A stretch of DNA of 7,684 nucleotides from Oscillospiraceae bacterium. Its GTDB lineage: Bacteria; Bacillota; Clostridia; Oscillospirales; QAMX01. The notes under the pieces were generated by a model. That model worked only from the letters and a program-made list of their open reading frames with translations. It was not told where the DNA came from and did not search any database. A program made the translations under genes and the position numbers. This document shows, in pieces, positions 1-5,941 of this stretch (positions are counted from its first letter, which is position 1; every line of letters begins with the position of its first letter). The stretch covers positions 1-7,684 of the forward strand of contig CACYBP010000333.1 of NCBI GenBank assembly GCA_902772625.1, read 5' to 3'.

Positions 1-3000
1 CCTGCCTGAAAACCTGGAAATCAGACAGATAAAGGAGCCTTCGGTGTTGTGGAGCGGACGGATCAGGGTGGTATTGATTTCATGTCCCACCGCCTCCAGC
101 ATCATCCCGCCGCCCAGGTAGATCCCGACGTGATGGACCTCGTTGGGGTAGGCGCATCGCGGTTCGTTTTCGCAGCCGATGTTGGTGTAAAAGACGAGAT
201 CCCCCGGTCTGAGCGCTTCAGGGTCAGAGACGGTCTCCCCGTTTTCAAGGAACCATTCCCACTGCTCACAGGCATAGCGGGGCAAAGCGATGCCGAGCTT
301 CCCGAAAGCCTTCATGGTCAGGGCGCTGCAGTCGATTCCCCGGTTCATATCGTAAGAATACCTGCTCCCGAGATAGGGGAGAGCCGCGGCGATCAGCCTT
401 TCGGCAAAGGAGCTTCCGCTTCCGGCCGGAAGCGTCACCCGTCCTTCCTTGTCGATCTGCCAGCGTATGCCGTCGATCTCGATCTCCCGATCTGAAAGGC
501 GGCCCTTCTCCGGGTCGAAATACTGCAGAACGCCGTCGACGAAAAGAAGGCCGGATACCTGATGCCCGTATTCCGGATCGAAATAGAAGGTCCCTTCGGG
601 AAGTGAGACGACGCCCGTCCTTCGCCCGCCCTCCATAGAGTAGCAGTAAACGCGCCCGTCCGCGAGGGTCACTCTGCCCTCCGTGGAGAGGCAGTCCGAA
701 CCGAAATAATAGAGCACGTCGTCCACGATTGCCGCCCCGCGCGTCAGGACGCCGGTCTCGGGATCGGCGTAGAGAAAGCGGCCGCCGGTCTCGTAAAGAC
801 CTTTTACCATGCCGTCCTCTGTGAAATAGTAGCGCGACGCGCCTGCCGTGACCATTCCCGTGCGCATGGCTGCGGATCCCGGGTGGAAATAATACTTCGT
901 ATCCCCGACGGCGGTTATGCCGCGGGCGGCCTTCCCGTTTTCAGGGGAGAAATAATAGGTCTTGCCCCCGACGTTCTTCCAGCCCGACGCCCGGAGGCCG
1001 GTCTCCTCGTCGAAAAAGAAGAGATCGTCTCCGATCCGGACGAGGCCTGTCTGCATTCTGCCGTCCCCGTCAAAGAAGCGCACGCCTTCTTCGGTGTCCC
1101 AGAATCCGGAAACCCGCTCGCCGGTGTCGCTGCGGAAGTAATAGGCGTTTCCGCCGATCCGCACCAGACCGGTCCGAAGCTTGCCCTCCCCGTCGGCGTA
1201 GAAGGTCCTCCCGCCGTCGTCCCGGAAAAGGCCGGTGACCGGCTCGCCGTTTTCGTCGAAGCAGTAGCTTGCCCCTTCCCCGACGGCGACCGTGCCGCCC
1301 CGGAAGAGCGCGCCGTCGGCGCGAAAATACCCGACGCCGTCGTCCCGCGGGACGAGGCCGGTCTGCATCCTGCCGGATCCCGGTTCAAAGCGGAAGGTCT
1401 CCCGCTTTCCGGAGAGAAGAAGCGCCGCCTCTCCCGACAGAAGCTTTCCGTCGGTCCCCGCGCAGTAGATCCCGCCGTCGGGATCCGCGATCCACCCTGC
1501 GGCGGCATAGCCGTTTTCCAGAAAGCAGAAGCGCTCCCCGCCGAGGGTCACGAAGCCTCGCTTCATACGGCCGTCTTCCCCGAAACAGCGCACGCCGTTT
1601 TCGCTTTCGACAAAACCGGTGATCATATGGCCGTCTTCTGCGAAGAGGTAATACTCCCCGCCGATCAGGCGAAGACCGGTCGCTTCCGTACCGTTTCTTT
1701 CAAAATACCGGATCTCTCCGTCGATCTCCCGGAAGCCTGTGACGGGCTCTCCGTCCTCCCCGTAAAGCCGGGTCACGCCCGCGAAGGTGCGAAGACCGGG
1801 GAGCTTCTCCTCCGCGGCGGTTCCCGTATCGATCCCGCCCGCGGGAAGATAAAAGCCTGCCTCGTCTCCGTCCCCGGCAGGGCCGGTGACCATGGCGAAG
1901 GTCTCCGGATCGAAGTAATACGCTTTCCCGCCGAGGATCACCTGCCCTCCGACGGCCTCAAAGCTTACCGGCGAAAAGAAATAGGCGGCGCCGTCCACGG
2001 TCTGAAGCCCCGTCAGGGGACGCCCCGCGGAAAGACAGAAAAGCTTTCCGCCTTCCCGGATCAGCCCCGAAAGCGCCTCGCCCGTGACGGGATCGAAGTA
2101 ATAAAGCTTCACGGCGCCGCCGCTCCTGACCCGTCGAAGGCCCCGGAGCATCTCCCCGTCGGGGGAGAAGAGATAGGTCTTCTGGTTGATCGTTTTCAGC
2201 CCCGCGGCCTGTCCCGCGTCTCCTTCGGCGTAGTAAAGCTTTCCCTCTTCCGGGATGAACCCGCGGCACACGGCCCCGTCCGCCGTGTCGAAGAGATAGA
2301 GCTTTCCGTCGACCCGCGCGCTGCCCCTGACCATCGCGCCGTCAGGGGAGGCAAAGCAGCGCATTTTGCCGTCCGCGGTGCGAAACATCCCGATTTTTGC
2401 GCCGTTCCCGCCGTCAAAGAAATAGGTGTTCCCGTTTTCGCAGGTGATCAGACCGCCGGCGGCGCGGCCGGTGACCGGATCGAAATAATAGGACCGCCCG
2501 TCGATCAGTCGGTATCCCCTGGCCATGCGGCCGCCTTTTTCAAAATAATAAACGCCGTCTTCCAGACTGCGGAAGCCCTCGGCGCGGCCCGAAAGCCCCT
2601 CATAATAATACCGGTCGGGTGCGTCTCCCGAAAACCCGGTGAAAAGCTCGCCGGAATCGGGGGAGAAATAGCAGAGCTTTCCTTCGATCTCGATCTCACC
2701 GGTCATCCTCTCGCCGAGCTCGGAGAAAAAGAAGACGCGTCCGTCCACCTCCCGCACCCCGCGGTAATTTCCCTCCGCGCCGCCGAAGCCGTAGGTCACC
2801 CCGCCCACCGTGGAAAGGCCGGTGCGGGCCTTGTAGGTCGTCCAGTCGAAATAATAACTCTTTCCGTCGACGACGCGAAAGCCGCCGAGCATCCGTCCGT
2901 TCGCGTCGAAATAGTAGCAGTCTCCGTCCAGCACCGTGATCCCGGTGGCCATCGCGCCGTCTTCATAGAAATAAAAACGGGACCGCCCGATGGTCTGGAA

Positions 3001-3564
3001 CCCTGTCTGAACAGAGCCGTCCTCTTCGGAACAGTAATAGGTCTTGTCCCCGTAGGTGCAGAATCCGATCCGGGAGACGCCTTCTTCGCCGAAAAGATAG
3101 GTTTTTCCGCCGAAGGTGTGGAACCCGGGGGAGGGGCTTCCGTCCTCCGTCAGGAAAACGTAAGAGGCGATCCCGATCTTGATGAATCCCAGGCGGCGGA
3201 CGCCGGAAACGGGATCGAACCAGTATATCTTTCCCGGCCTCCTGACCAGTCCCCGCGCCATGGCGAAGGAGGATTCGTAGAAAAAGTATTCCTTTCCCTC
3301 CGCACTGACCAGGCCGCTTTTCGCTTCGCCGGTATCCTGATCGAAGCAGTAGATCTTTCCGCCGATCCTGCAAAGCCCCCGCGCGTAAGTTCCGTCCGCA
3401 AGAAGCCCGTATTTCTTCCCGTCTCTGGTCAAAAGCTTTTCCCCCTCGGCGACCGCGGGTCTCTCCGGCTCTTCGGCGGAGGCGGGAAGGGCAGAGAGCG
3501 CGAAAAAGGACAGCAAAAGAAGGAACCACCCGCAAAGGATCGCCCTGAGTCTTTTCCTATTCAC
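1..3564 (-). CDS. Secreted NlpC/P60 cell-wall peptidase with ~46 cell-wall-binding-like repeats (3' end outside window)
   Basis: This frame is open for 1188 codons from a GTG at 3562-3564 to the left edge, so only the extreme C-terminus is missing. Residues 1-30 form a signal peptide: basic NRKRLR, a Leu/Phe-rich core, then ALPASA before EEPE. Residues 64-1026 are about 46 repeats of ~20 residues (pattern G-[LF]-x4-G-x2-YYF-x4-G-x3-TG), resembling CW_binding/choline-binding and clostridial toxin CROP short repeats. Residues ~1045-1188 are an NlpC/P60 domain: Cys1079 in DCSAL, ALPRYA, RPGDLVFY and His1145 in HHVGIYLGGG; Glu1157 takes the usual third-residue place (often His). The family cleaves peptidoglycan stem peptides, typically gamma-D-Glu-diaminopimelate bonds, outside the cell. 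The GTG is preferred because AAGAGGAG lies 8 nt upstream. An in-frame ATG at 3595-3597, 12 nt after a GGAGG, is the alternative. Its exact ligand and substrate are not determinable here. Confidence 0.93.
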   Translation of the reverse strand, partial: MNRKRLRAILCGWFLLLLSFFALSALPASAEEPERPAVAEGEKLLTRDGKKYGLLADGTYARGLCRIGGKIYCFDQDTGEAKSGLVSAEGKEYFFYESSFAMARGLVRRPGKIYWFDPVSGVRRLGFIKIGIASYVFLTEDGSPSPGFHTFGGKTYLFGEEGVSRIGFCTYGDKTYYCSEEDGSVQTGFQTIGRSRFYFYEDGAMATGITVLDGDCYYFDANGRMLGGFRVVDGKSYYFDWTTYKARTGLSTVGGVTYGFGGAEGNYRGVREVDGRVFFFSELGERMTGEIEIEGKLCYFSPDSGELFTGFSGDAPDRYYYEGLSGRAEGFRSLEDGVYYFEKGGRMARGYRLIDGRSYYFDPVTGRAAGGLITCENGNTYFFDGGNGAKIGMFRTADGKMRCFASPDGAMVRGSARVDGKLYLFDTADGAVCRGFIPEEGKLYYAEGDAGQAAGLKTINQKTYLFSPDGEMLRGLRRVRSGGAVKLYYFDPVTGEALSGLIREGGKLFCLSAGRPLTGLQTVDGAAYFFSPVSFEAVGGQVILGGKAYYFDPETFAMVTGPAGDGDEAGFYLPAGGIDTGTAAEEKLPGLRTFAGVTRLYGEDGEPVTGFREIDGEIRYFERNGTEATGLRLIGGEYYLFAEDGHMITGFVESENGVRCFGEDGRMKRGFVTLGGERFCFLENGYAAAGWIADPDGGIYCAGTDGKLLSGEAALLLSGKRETFRFEPGSGRMQTGLVPRDDGVGYFRADGALFRGGTVAVGEGASYCFDENGEPVTGLFRDDGGRTFYADGEGKLRTGLVRIGGNAYYFRSDTGERVSGFWDTEEGVRFFDGDGRMQTGLVRIGDDLFFFDEETGLRASGWKNVGGKTYYFSPENGKAARGITAVGDTKYYFHPGSAAMRTGMVTAGASRYYFTEDGMVKGLYETGGRFLYADPETGVLTRGAAIVDDVLYYFGSDCLSTEGRVTLADGRVYCYSMEGGRRTGVVSLPEGTFYFDPEYGHQVSGLLFVDGVLQYFDPEKGRLSDREIEIDGIRWQIDKEGRVTLPAGSGSSFAERLIAAALPYLGSRYSYDMNRGIDCSALTMKAFGKLGIALPRYACEQWEWFLENGETVSDPEALRPGDLVFYTNIGCENEPRCAYPNEVHHVGIYLGGGMMLEAVGHEINTTLIRPLHNTEGSFICLISRFSGR
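487..3375 (-). repeat. Tandem ~60-bp coding repeats (about 46 cell-wall/glucan-binding-like units)
   Basis: These are protein-level repeats within the NlpC/P60 gene, residues 64-1026. Most units are 19-22 residues and end in a Gly that starts the next turn; examples are ITVLDGDCYYFDANGRMLGG and FRVVDGKSYYFD. Units are well diverged at DNA level, so this is an old array rather than a recent expansion. Longer, irregular units lie at residues 562-590 (Pro/Gly/Glu-rich, without the YYF core) and 712-736. The first splits the stalk into blocks of about 24 and 21 units. By analogy with CROP and choline-binding repeats, each unit should form a beta-hairpin of a solenoid. Tryptophan is nearly absent (five in all the repeats), so classical choline cages are unlikely in most units. 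Confidence 0.9.
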
Positions 3565-3572
3565 TTTCCGGG

Positions 3573-3580
3573 CTCCTCTT
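3573..3580 (-). promoter_or_regulatory. Ribosome binding site deciding the GTG start of the NlpC/P60 gene
   Basis: The minus strand reads AAGAGGAG, 8 nt before the GTG at 3562-3564. That start gives a compact signal peptide. An in-frame ATG 11 codons upstream (3595-3597) has only a GGAGG at a long 12-nt spacing. No convincing promoter was found between this gene and the terminator upstream of it. Confidence 0.75.
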
Positions 3581-3616
3581 TGGGAAAAGAACTGCATAAA
3601 AGATAAATGCCTCCGT

Positions 3617-3656
3617 AAAAGATCGGTTCTTCCGTCTTCCGGCGGAAGAACCGATC
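3617..3656 (-). terminator. Rho-independent terminator of the sugar isomerase/epimerase gene
   Basis: A perfect 14-bp inverted repeat (3621-3634 with 3643-3656, 8-nt loop) is followed on the minus strand by TTTT then ACGG. It lies 36 bp after the stop codon of the gene at 3693-4556 and before the NlpC/P60 gene, so it should separate the two transcripts. The plus-strand side also has a short T4 run (3661-3664), but no plus-strand gene ends here. Confidence 0.82.
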
Positions 3657-3692
3657 CGGGTTTTGCTTATGGGAAATGCAGGCGAAGGGGGA

Positions 3693-4556
3693 TCAACGCG
3701 CCTTTTCGATCTCGGCGGCGAGGTATCTTGCCGCGTCGGCGTTCATTCTTTCGGCGGCGTCCACCACGGTGAGGGGGGCCTCCGGAGCCAGCTTTTCCGC
3801 GGGACCGCCGGTTTCCAGCGAGAGGGGACCCTGAAAGTCGCTTTCGGCGATGCCCTGAATGAATCTCGCCCAGGGAACCGTACCGAGGAAGGGGGTCAGG
3901 TGAAGATCTCTCTCCCCGTCGTTGTCGTGCACGTGAAGGGTCTTGAGATAGCTTCCCGCGATCCGGATATCCTCCAGAGGGTCGCGGCCGAAGACGTTGG
4001 AATGGCCGGTGTCGAAGCAGATGCCGATCTTCTCGCTTTTGACACTTTCCACCGCCCGGCGGATATAGGGCATGGTGGAAATGCGCTGCTTTTTGAAGGG
4101 CATGTTCTCAAGACACACCGTCACGCCGTATTTTTCGGCGTCGGGCATAAGATCCTCCAGAAGACCCACGGTGACGCGTTCGGCCTCGTCGGGATCCTCC
4201 GGCCCGCCCCAGCCGAAGGGCATCTGGGGATGCACCACCAGGATCGGGCTTCCCATGAGATAAGCGCCGTAAAGCGATCTGTGGAAAAGATCCCAAACCG
4301 CCCTGCGATTTTCGGGGACCGTGTCGTCGGTAGGCCAGGGACCGTGCACCTGGCTGATCGTGATCCCGTTTTTCTCCGCGGCTTCCCGCCGGGAGGCGCA
4401 GGTGCGCTTCATCTCCTCGACGTCCTGATACCAGGGATCCTTTATGCGGCAAAGATCCTCGTCGACCGAATCGTACCCAAGCTCCCGCAGCCTCTGATAC
4501 CGGTTTTCGGTATCCCCGTGGCGCACCATGGCGCCGATATGGACCTCTATCTTCAT
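3693..4556 (-). CDS. Sugar phosphate isomerase/epimerase, TIM-barrel (AP endonuclease 2-like) family
   Basis: This complete 287-residue cytoplasmic protein has the normal length for the xylose isomerase-like TIM-barrel family (PF01261). Family members use a divalent metal to isomerise or epimerise sugars through an enediolate; some relatives have other activities. Probable metal ligands fit the D-tagatose 3-epimerase pattern: Glu150 (CLENMP), Asp182 (ICFDTGHSN, with His185), His208 (TLHVHDNDG) and Glu248 (SLETGG). His71 (SQVHGPWP) and His109 (VVHPQMPFGWGG) are other likely active-site residues. The ATG is supported by GGAGGG 8 nt upstream and a strong promoter further upstream. It is transcribed divergently from the Fe-S aldo/keto reductase and followed by its own terminator. 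The substrate cannot be named from sequence. A second, dissimilar family member lies at 6992-7684. Confidence 0.93.
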   Translation of the reverse strand: MKIEVHIGAMVRHGDTENRYQRLRELGYDSVDEDLCRIKDPWYQDVEEMKRTCASRREAAEKNGITISQVHGPWPTDDTVPENRRAVWDLFHRSLYGAYLMGSPILVVHPQMPFGWGGPEDPDEAERVTVGLLEDLMPDAEKYGVTVCLENMPFKKQRISTMPYIRRAVESVKSEKIGICFDTGHSNVFGRDPLEDIRIAGSYLKTLHVHDNDGERDLHLTPFLGTVPWARFIQGIAESDFQGPLSLETGGPAEKLAPEAPLTVVDAAERMNADAARYLAAEIEKAR

Positions 4557-4564
4557 ATGATCGA

Positions 4565-4570
4565 CCCTCC
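4565..4570 (-). promoter_or_regulatory. Ribosome binding site of the epimerase gene
   Basis: The minus strand reads GGAGGG, 8 nt before the ATG at 4554-4556. This fixes the start of the 287-residue protein. Confidence 0.8.
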
Positions 4571-4588
4571 GCCTTCTTTATTGACTTT

Positions 4589-4617
4589 ATTATATCACGT
4601 TTTCCGGGAAATGTCAT
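4589..4617 (-). promoter_or_regulatory. Sigma-A-type promoter of the epimerase gene
   Basis: On the minus strand ATGACA (4612-4617) and a perfect TATAAT (4589-4594) are separated by exactly 17 bp. Transcription would start near 4582, giving a leader of about 25 nt that contains the ribosome binding site. It diverges from the reductase promoter, with only 15 bp between the two -35 boxes. Confidence 0.82.
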
Positions 4618-4632
4618 CCCCGGGAAAGGGGC

Positions 4633-4661
4633 TTGTTTTGCGTGAGAATAAGTGATATAAT
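4633..4661 (+). promoter_or_regulatory. Sigma-A-type promoter of the aldo/keto reductase gene
   Basis: TTGTTT (4633-4638) and a perfect TATAAT (4656-4661) are spaced by 17 bp. The expected start near 4668 gives a leader of about 70 nt. The sequence GTGATATAAT around the -10 also occurs, inverted, at the -10 of the divergent promoter. Confidence 0.8.
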
Positions 4662-4724
4662 CAAAAGCACGCGAAAAGACAAAAACATTTGGAATCCGGG
4701 GCCTCTGACCGGAGAAGAACCGGA

Positions 4725-4732
4725 GAAAGGAA
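4725..4732 (+). promoter_or_regulatory. Ribosome binding site of the aldo/keto reductase
   Basis: GAAAGGAA lies 6 nt before the ATG at 4739-4741. The 9-mer ACCGGAGAA occurs twice just upstream (4708-4716 and 4719-4727), so a second purine-rich site is present further from the start. Confidence 0.65.
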
Positions 4733-4738
4733 CGTGTC

Positions 4739-5881
4739 ATGGATTTTATCCCCGAAAAGAAACTGGGCTTCGGCCTGATGAGACTCCCTACCCTGGAACC
4801 CGGAAACGCGGCGGCGGTGGATCTTTCAGAGCTTGACAAAATGGTGGATCTGTTTCTGGAAAACGGCTTCACCTATTTTGATACAGCCTGGATGTATAAC
4901 GCCTTTGAAAGCGAAAACGCGGTGAGAAAGAGCCTTGTGGAACGCCATCCCCGGGAAAGCTTCACCCTGGCCACCAAGCTGCACGCCGGCTTCCTGAAAA
5001 CTGAGGAGGACCGCGACCGCATCTTCTCGGAACAGCTCCGGAAGACCGGCGCCGGTTACTTCGACTACTATCTGATCCACGGGATCGAGGCGGGCATGCT
5101 CCCCACCTACGAAAAGCTTCGCTGCTTTGAGTGGCTTCTGGAAAAGAAGAAAGCGGGGCTCGTCCGCCACGCGGGCTTTTCCTTCCACGACCGGCCGGAG
5201 CTTCTGGAGAAGATCCTCACCGACCATCCCGAAATGGAATTCGTCCAATTGCAGATCAACTATCTGGACTGGGAGAGCGAGTGGATCCAGAGCCGCGCCT
5301 GCTACGAGGTCTGCCGGAAATTCGATAAACCGGTCATCGTGATGGAACCGGTGAAGGGAGGCACGCTGGCCCGGGTGCCCGAGGCGGGGGAGAAGCTTCT
5401 CCGTGCCCTTGACCCCGCTCTTTCGATCCCCTCCTTCGCCATCCGCTTCGCCGCGAGCCTGCCCGGTGTGATGACCGTGCTTTCGGGGATGAGCGATCTT
5501 GACCAGATGCGGGACAATATTTCCTATATGAAAGAATTCAAGCCGCTTACCGAAGAGGAGACCAAGACCCTTTTCCGCGTGGCGGAGATCATAAACGGCG
5601 AGATCACGGTGCCCTGCACCGGGTGCTCCTACTGCACCGAGGGCTGCCCCATGGGGATCCCGATCCCGAAGTTCTTCTCACTTTATAACGAGGATATGCG
5701 CGAGGATCTGGCAAGCAAGGGCTGGACGGTCAACTATACCAATTACGAGCTTCTGGCCGAAAAGACCGCAAAGGCCAGCGCCTGCCTTGCCTGCGGCCAG
5801 TGCGAAGGCGTCTGTCCGCAGCATCTCCCCATCATCAGCTATCTCAAGGACGTGGCGGCGCATTACGAATCCGAAGAATAA
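4739..5881 (+). CDS. Aldo/keto reductase with C-terminal two-cluster 4Fe-4S domain
   Basis: This complete 380-residue protein starts with an AKR barrel (about residues 8-280). The catalytic tetrad appears intact: Asp48 and Tyr53 (YFDTAWMYN), Lys80 (ATKLH) and His114 (YLIHGIE). VMEPVKGG and the late SGMSDLDQM segment match the family's cofactor-binding half. The C-terminus holds two cysteine sets: Cys293/296/299/303 (CTGCSYCTEGCP) and Cys349/352/355/359 (CLACGQCEGVCP), each typical of a [4Fe-4S] cluster. Such fusions are common in anaerobes and are usually annotated as predicted oxidoreductases. They probably reduce or oxidise a carbonyl/alcohol substrate while exchanging electrons with a carrier; the substrate is unknown. 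No signal peptide is present, so it is cytoplasmic. It has its own promoter and terminator, and lies divergent from an epimerase, which suggests linked sugar metabolism. Confidence 0.95.
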   Translation: MDFIPEKKLGFGLMRLPTLEPGNAAAVDLSELDKMVDLFLENGFTYFDTAWMYNAFESENAVRKSLVERHPRESFTLATKLHAGFLKTEEDRDRIFSEQLRKTGAGYFDYYLIHGIEAGMLPTYEKLRCFEWLLEKKKAGLVRHAGFSFHDRPELLEKILTDHPEMEFVQLQINYLDWESEWIQSRACYEVCRKFDKPVIVMEPVKGGTLARVPEAGEKLLRALDPALSIPSFAIRFAASLPGVMTVLSGMSDLDQMRDNISYMKEFKPLTEEETKTLFRVAEIINGEITVPCTGCSYCTEGCPMGIPIPKFFSLYNEDMREDLASKGWTVNYTNYELLAEKTAKASACLACGQCEGVCPQHLPIISYLKDVAAHYESEE

Positions 5882-5891
5882 AGCCCGGCGC

Positions 5892-5927
5892 AAAAAGGGC
5901 CTCCGGCTGCGGCCGGAGGCCCTTTTT
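5892..5927. terminator. Bidirectional rho-independent terminator between convergent genes
   Basis: A perfect 16-bp inverted repeat (5892-5907 with 5912-5927, 4-nt loop TGCG) has five A at its left end and five T at its right end, so it reads as a terminator on both strands. It begins 11 bp after the reductase stop codon and ends 14 bp from the stop codon of the convergent DUF11 gene, and should serve both. Confidence 0.93.
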
Positions 5928-5941
5928 CGTAAAAAACGGGG

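Noticed and set aside
49..495. Plus-strand open frame of 148 codons at the left end
   Set aside because: It is antisense to the NlpC/P60 catalytic domain, in the same complementary register.
487..3375. CRISPR-like ~60-bp periodicity
   Set aside because: The period comes from ~20-residue coding repeats. There are no identical repeats, spacers or cas genes.
883..3606. Plus-strand open frame of 907 codons
   Set aside because: It is the exact antisense codon register of the NlpC/P60 repeat gene. It has low-complexity Pro/Gly/Ala/Val-rich sequence with no recognisable domain and no good ribosome binding site. The minus strand has a signal peptide, repeats and a catalytic domain.
3571..3620. Promoter for the NlpC/P60 gene just after the terminator
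   Set aside because: TTTACG and nearby T/A-rich hexamers do not form a consensus pair with acceptable spacing, so none is annotated.
3663..4655. Plus-strand open frame of 330 codons
   Set aside because: It is antisense to the epimerase gene, whose metal-site motifs, ribosome binding site and promoter are all on the minus strand. The frame also runs through both divergent promoters.
4108..4872. Minus-strand open frame of 254 codons
   Set aside because: It crosses the divergent promoter region and the starts of two well-supported genes in a different frame. The product is Arg/Gly/Ser-rich without a domain.
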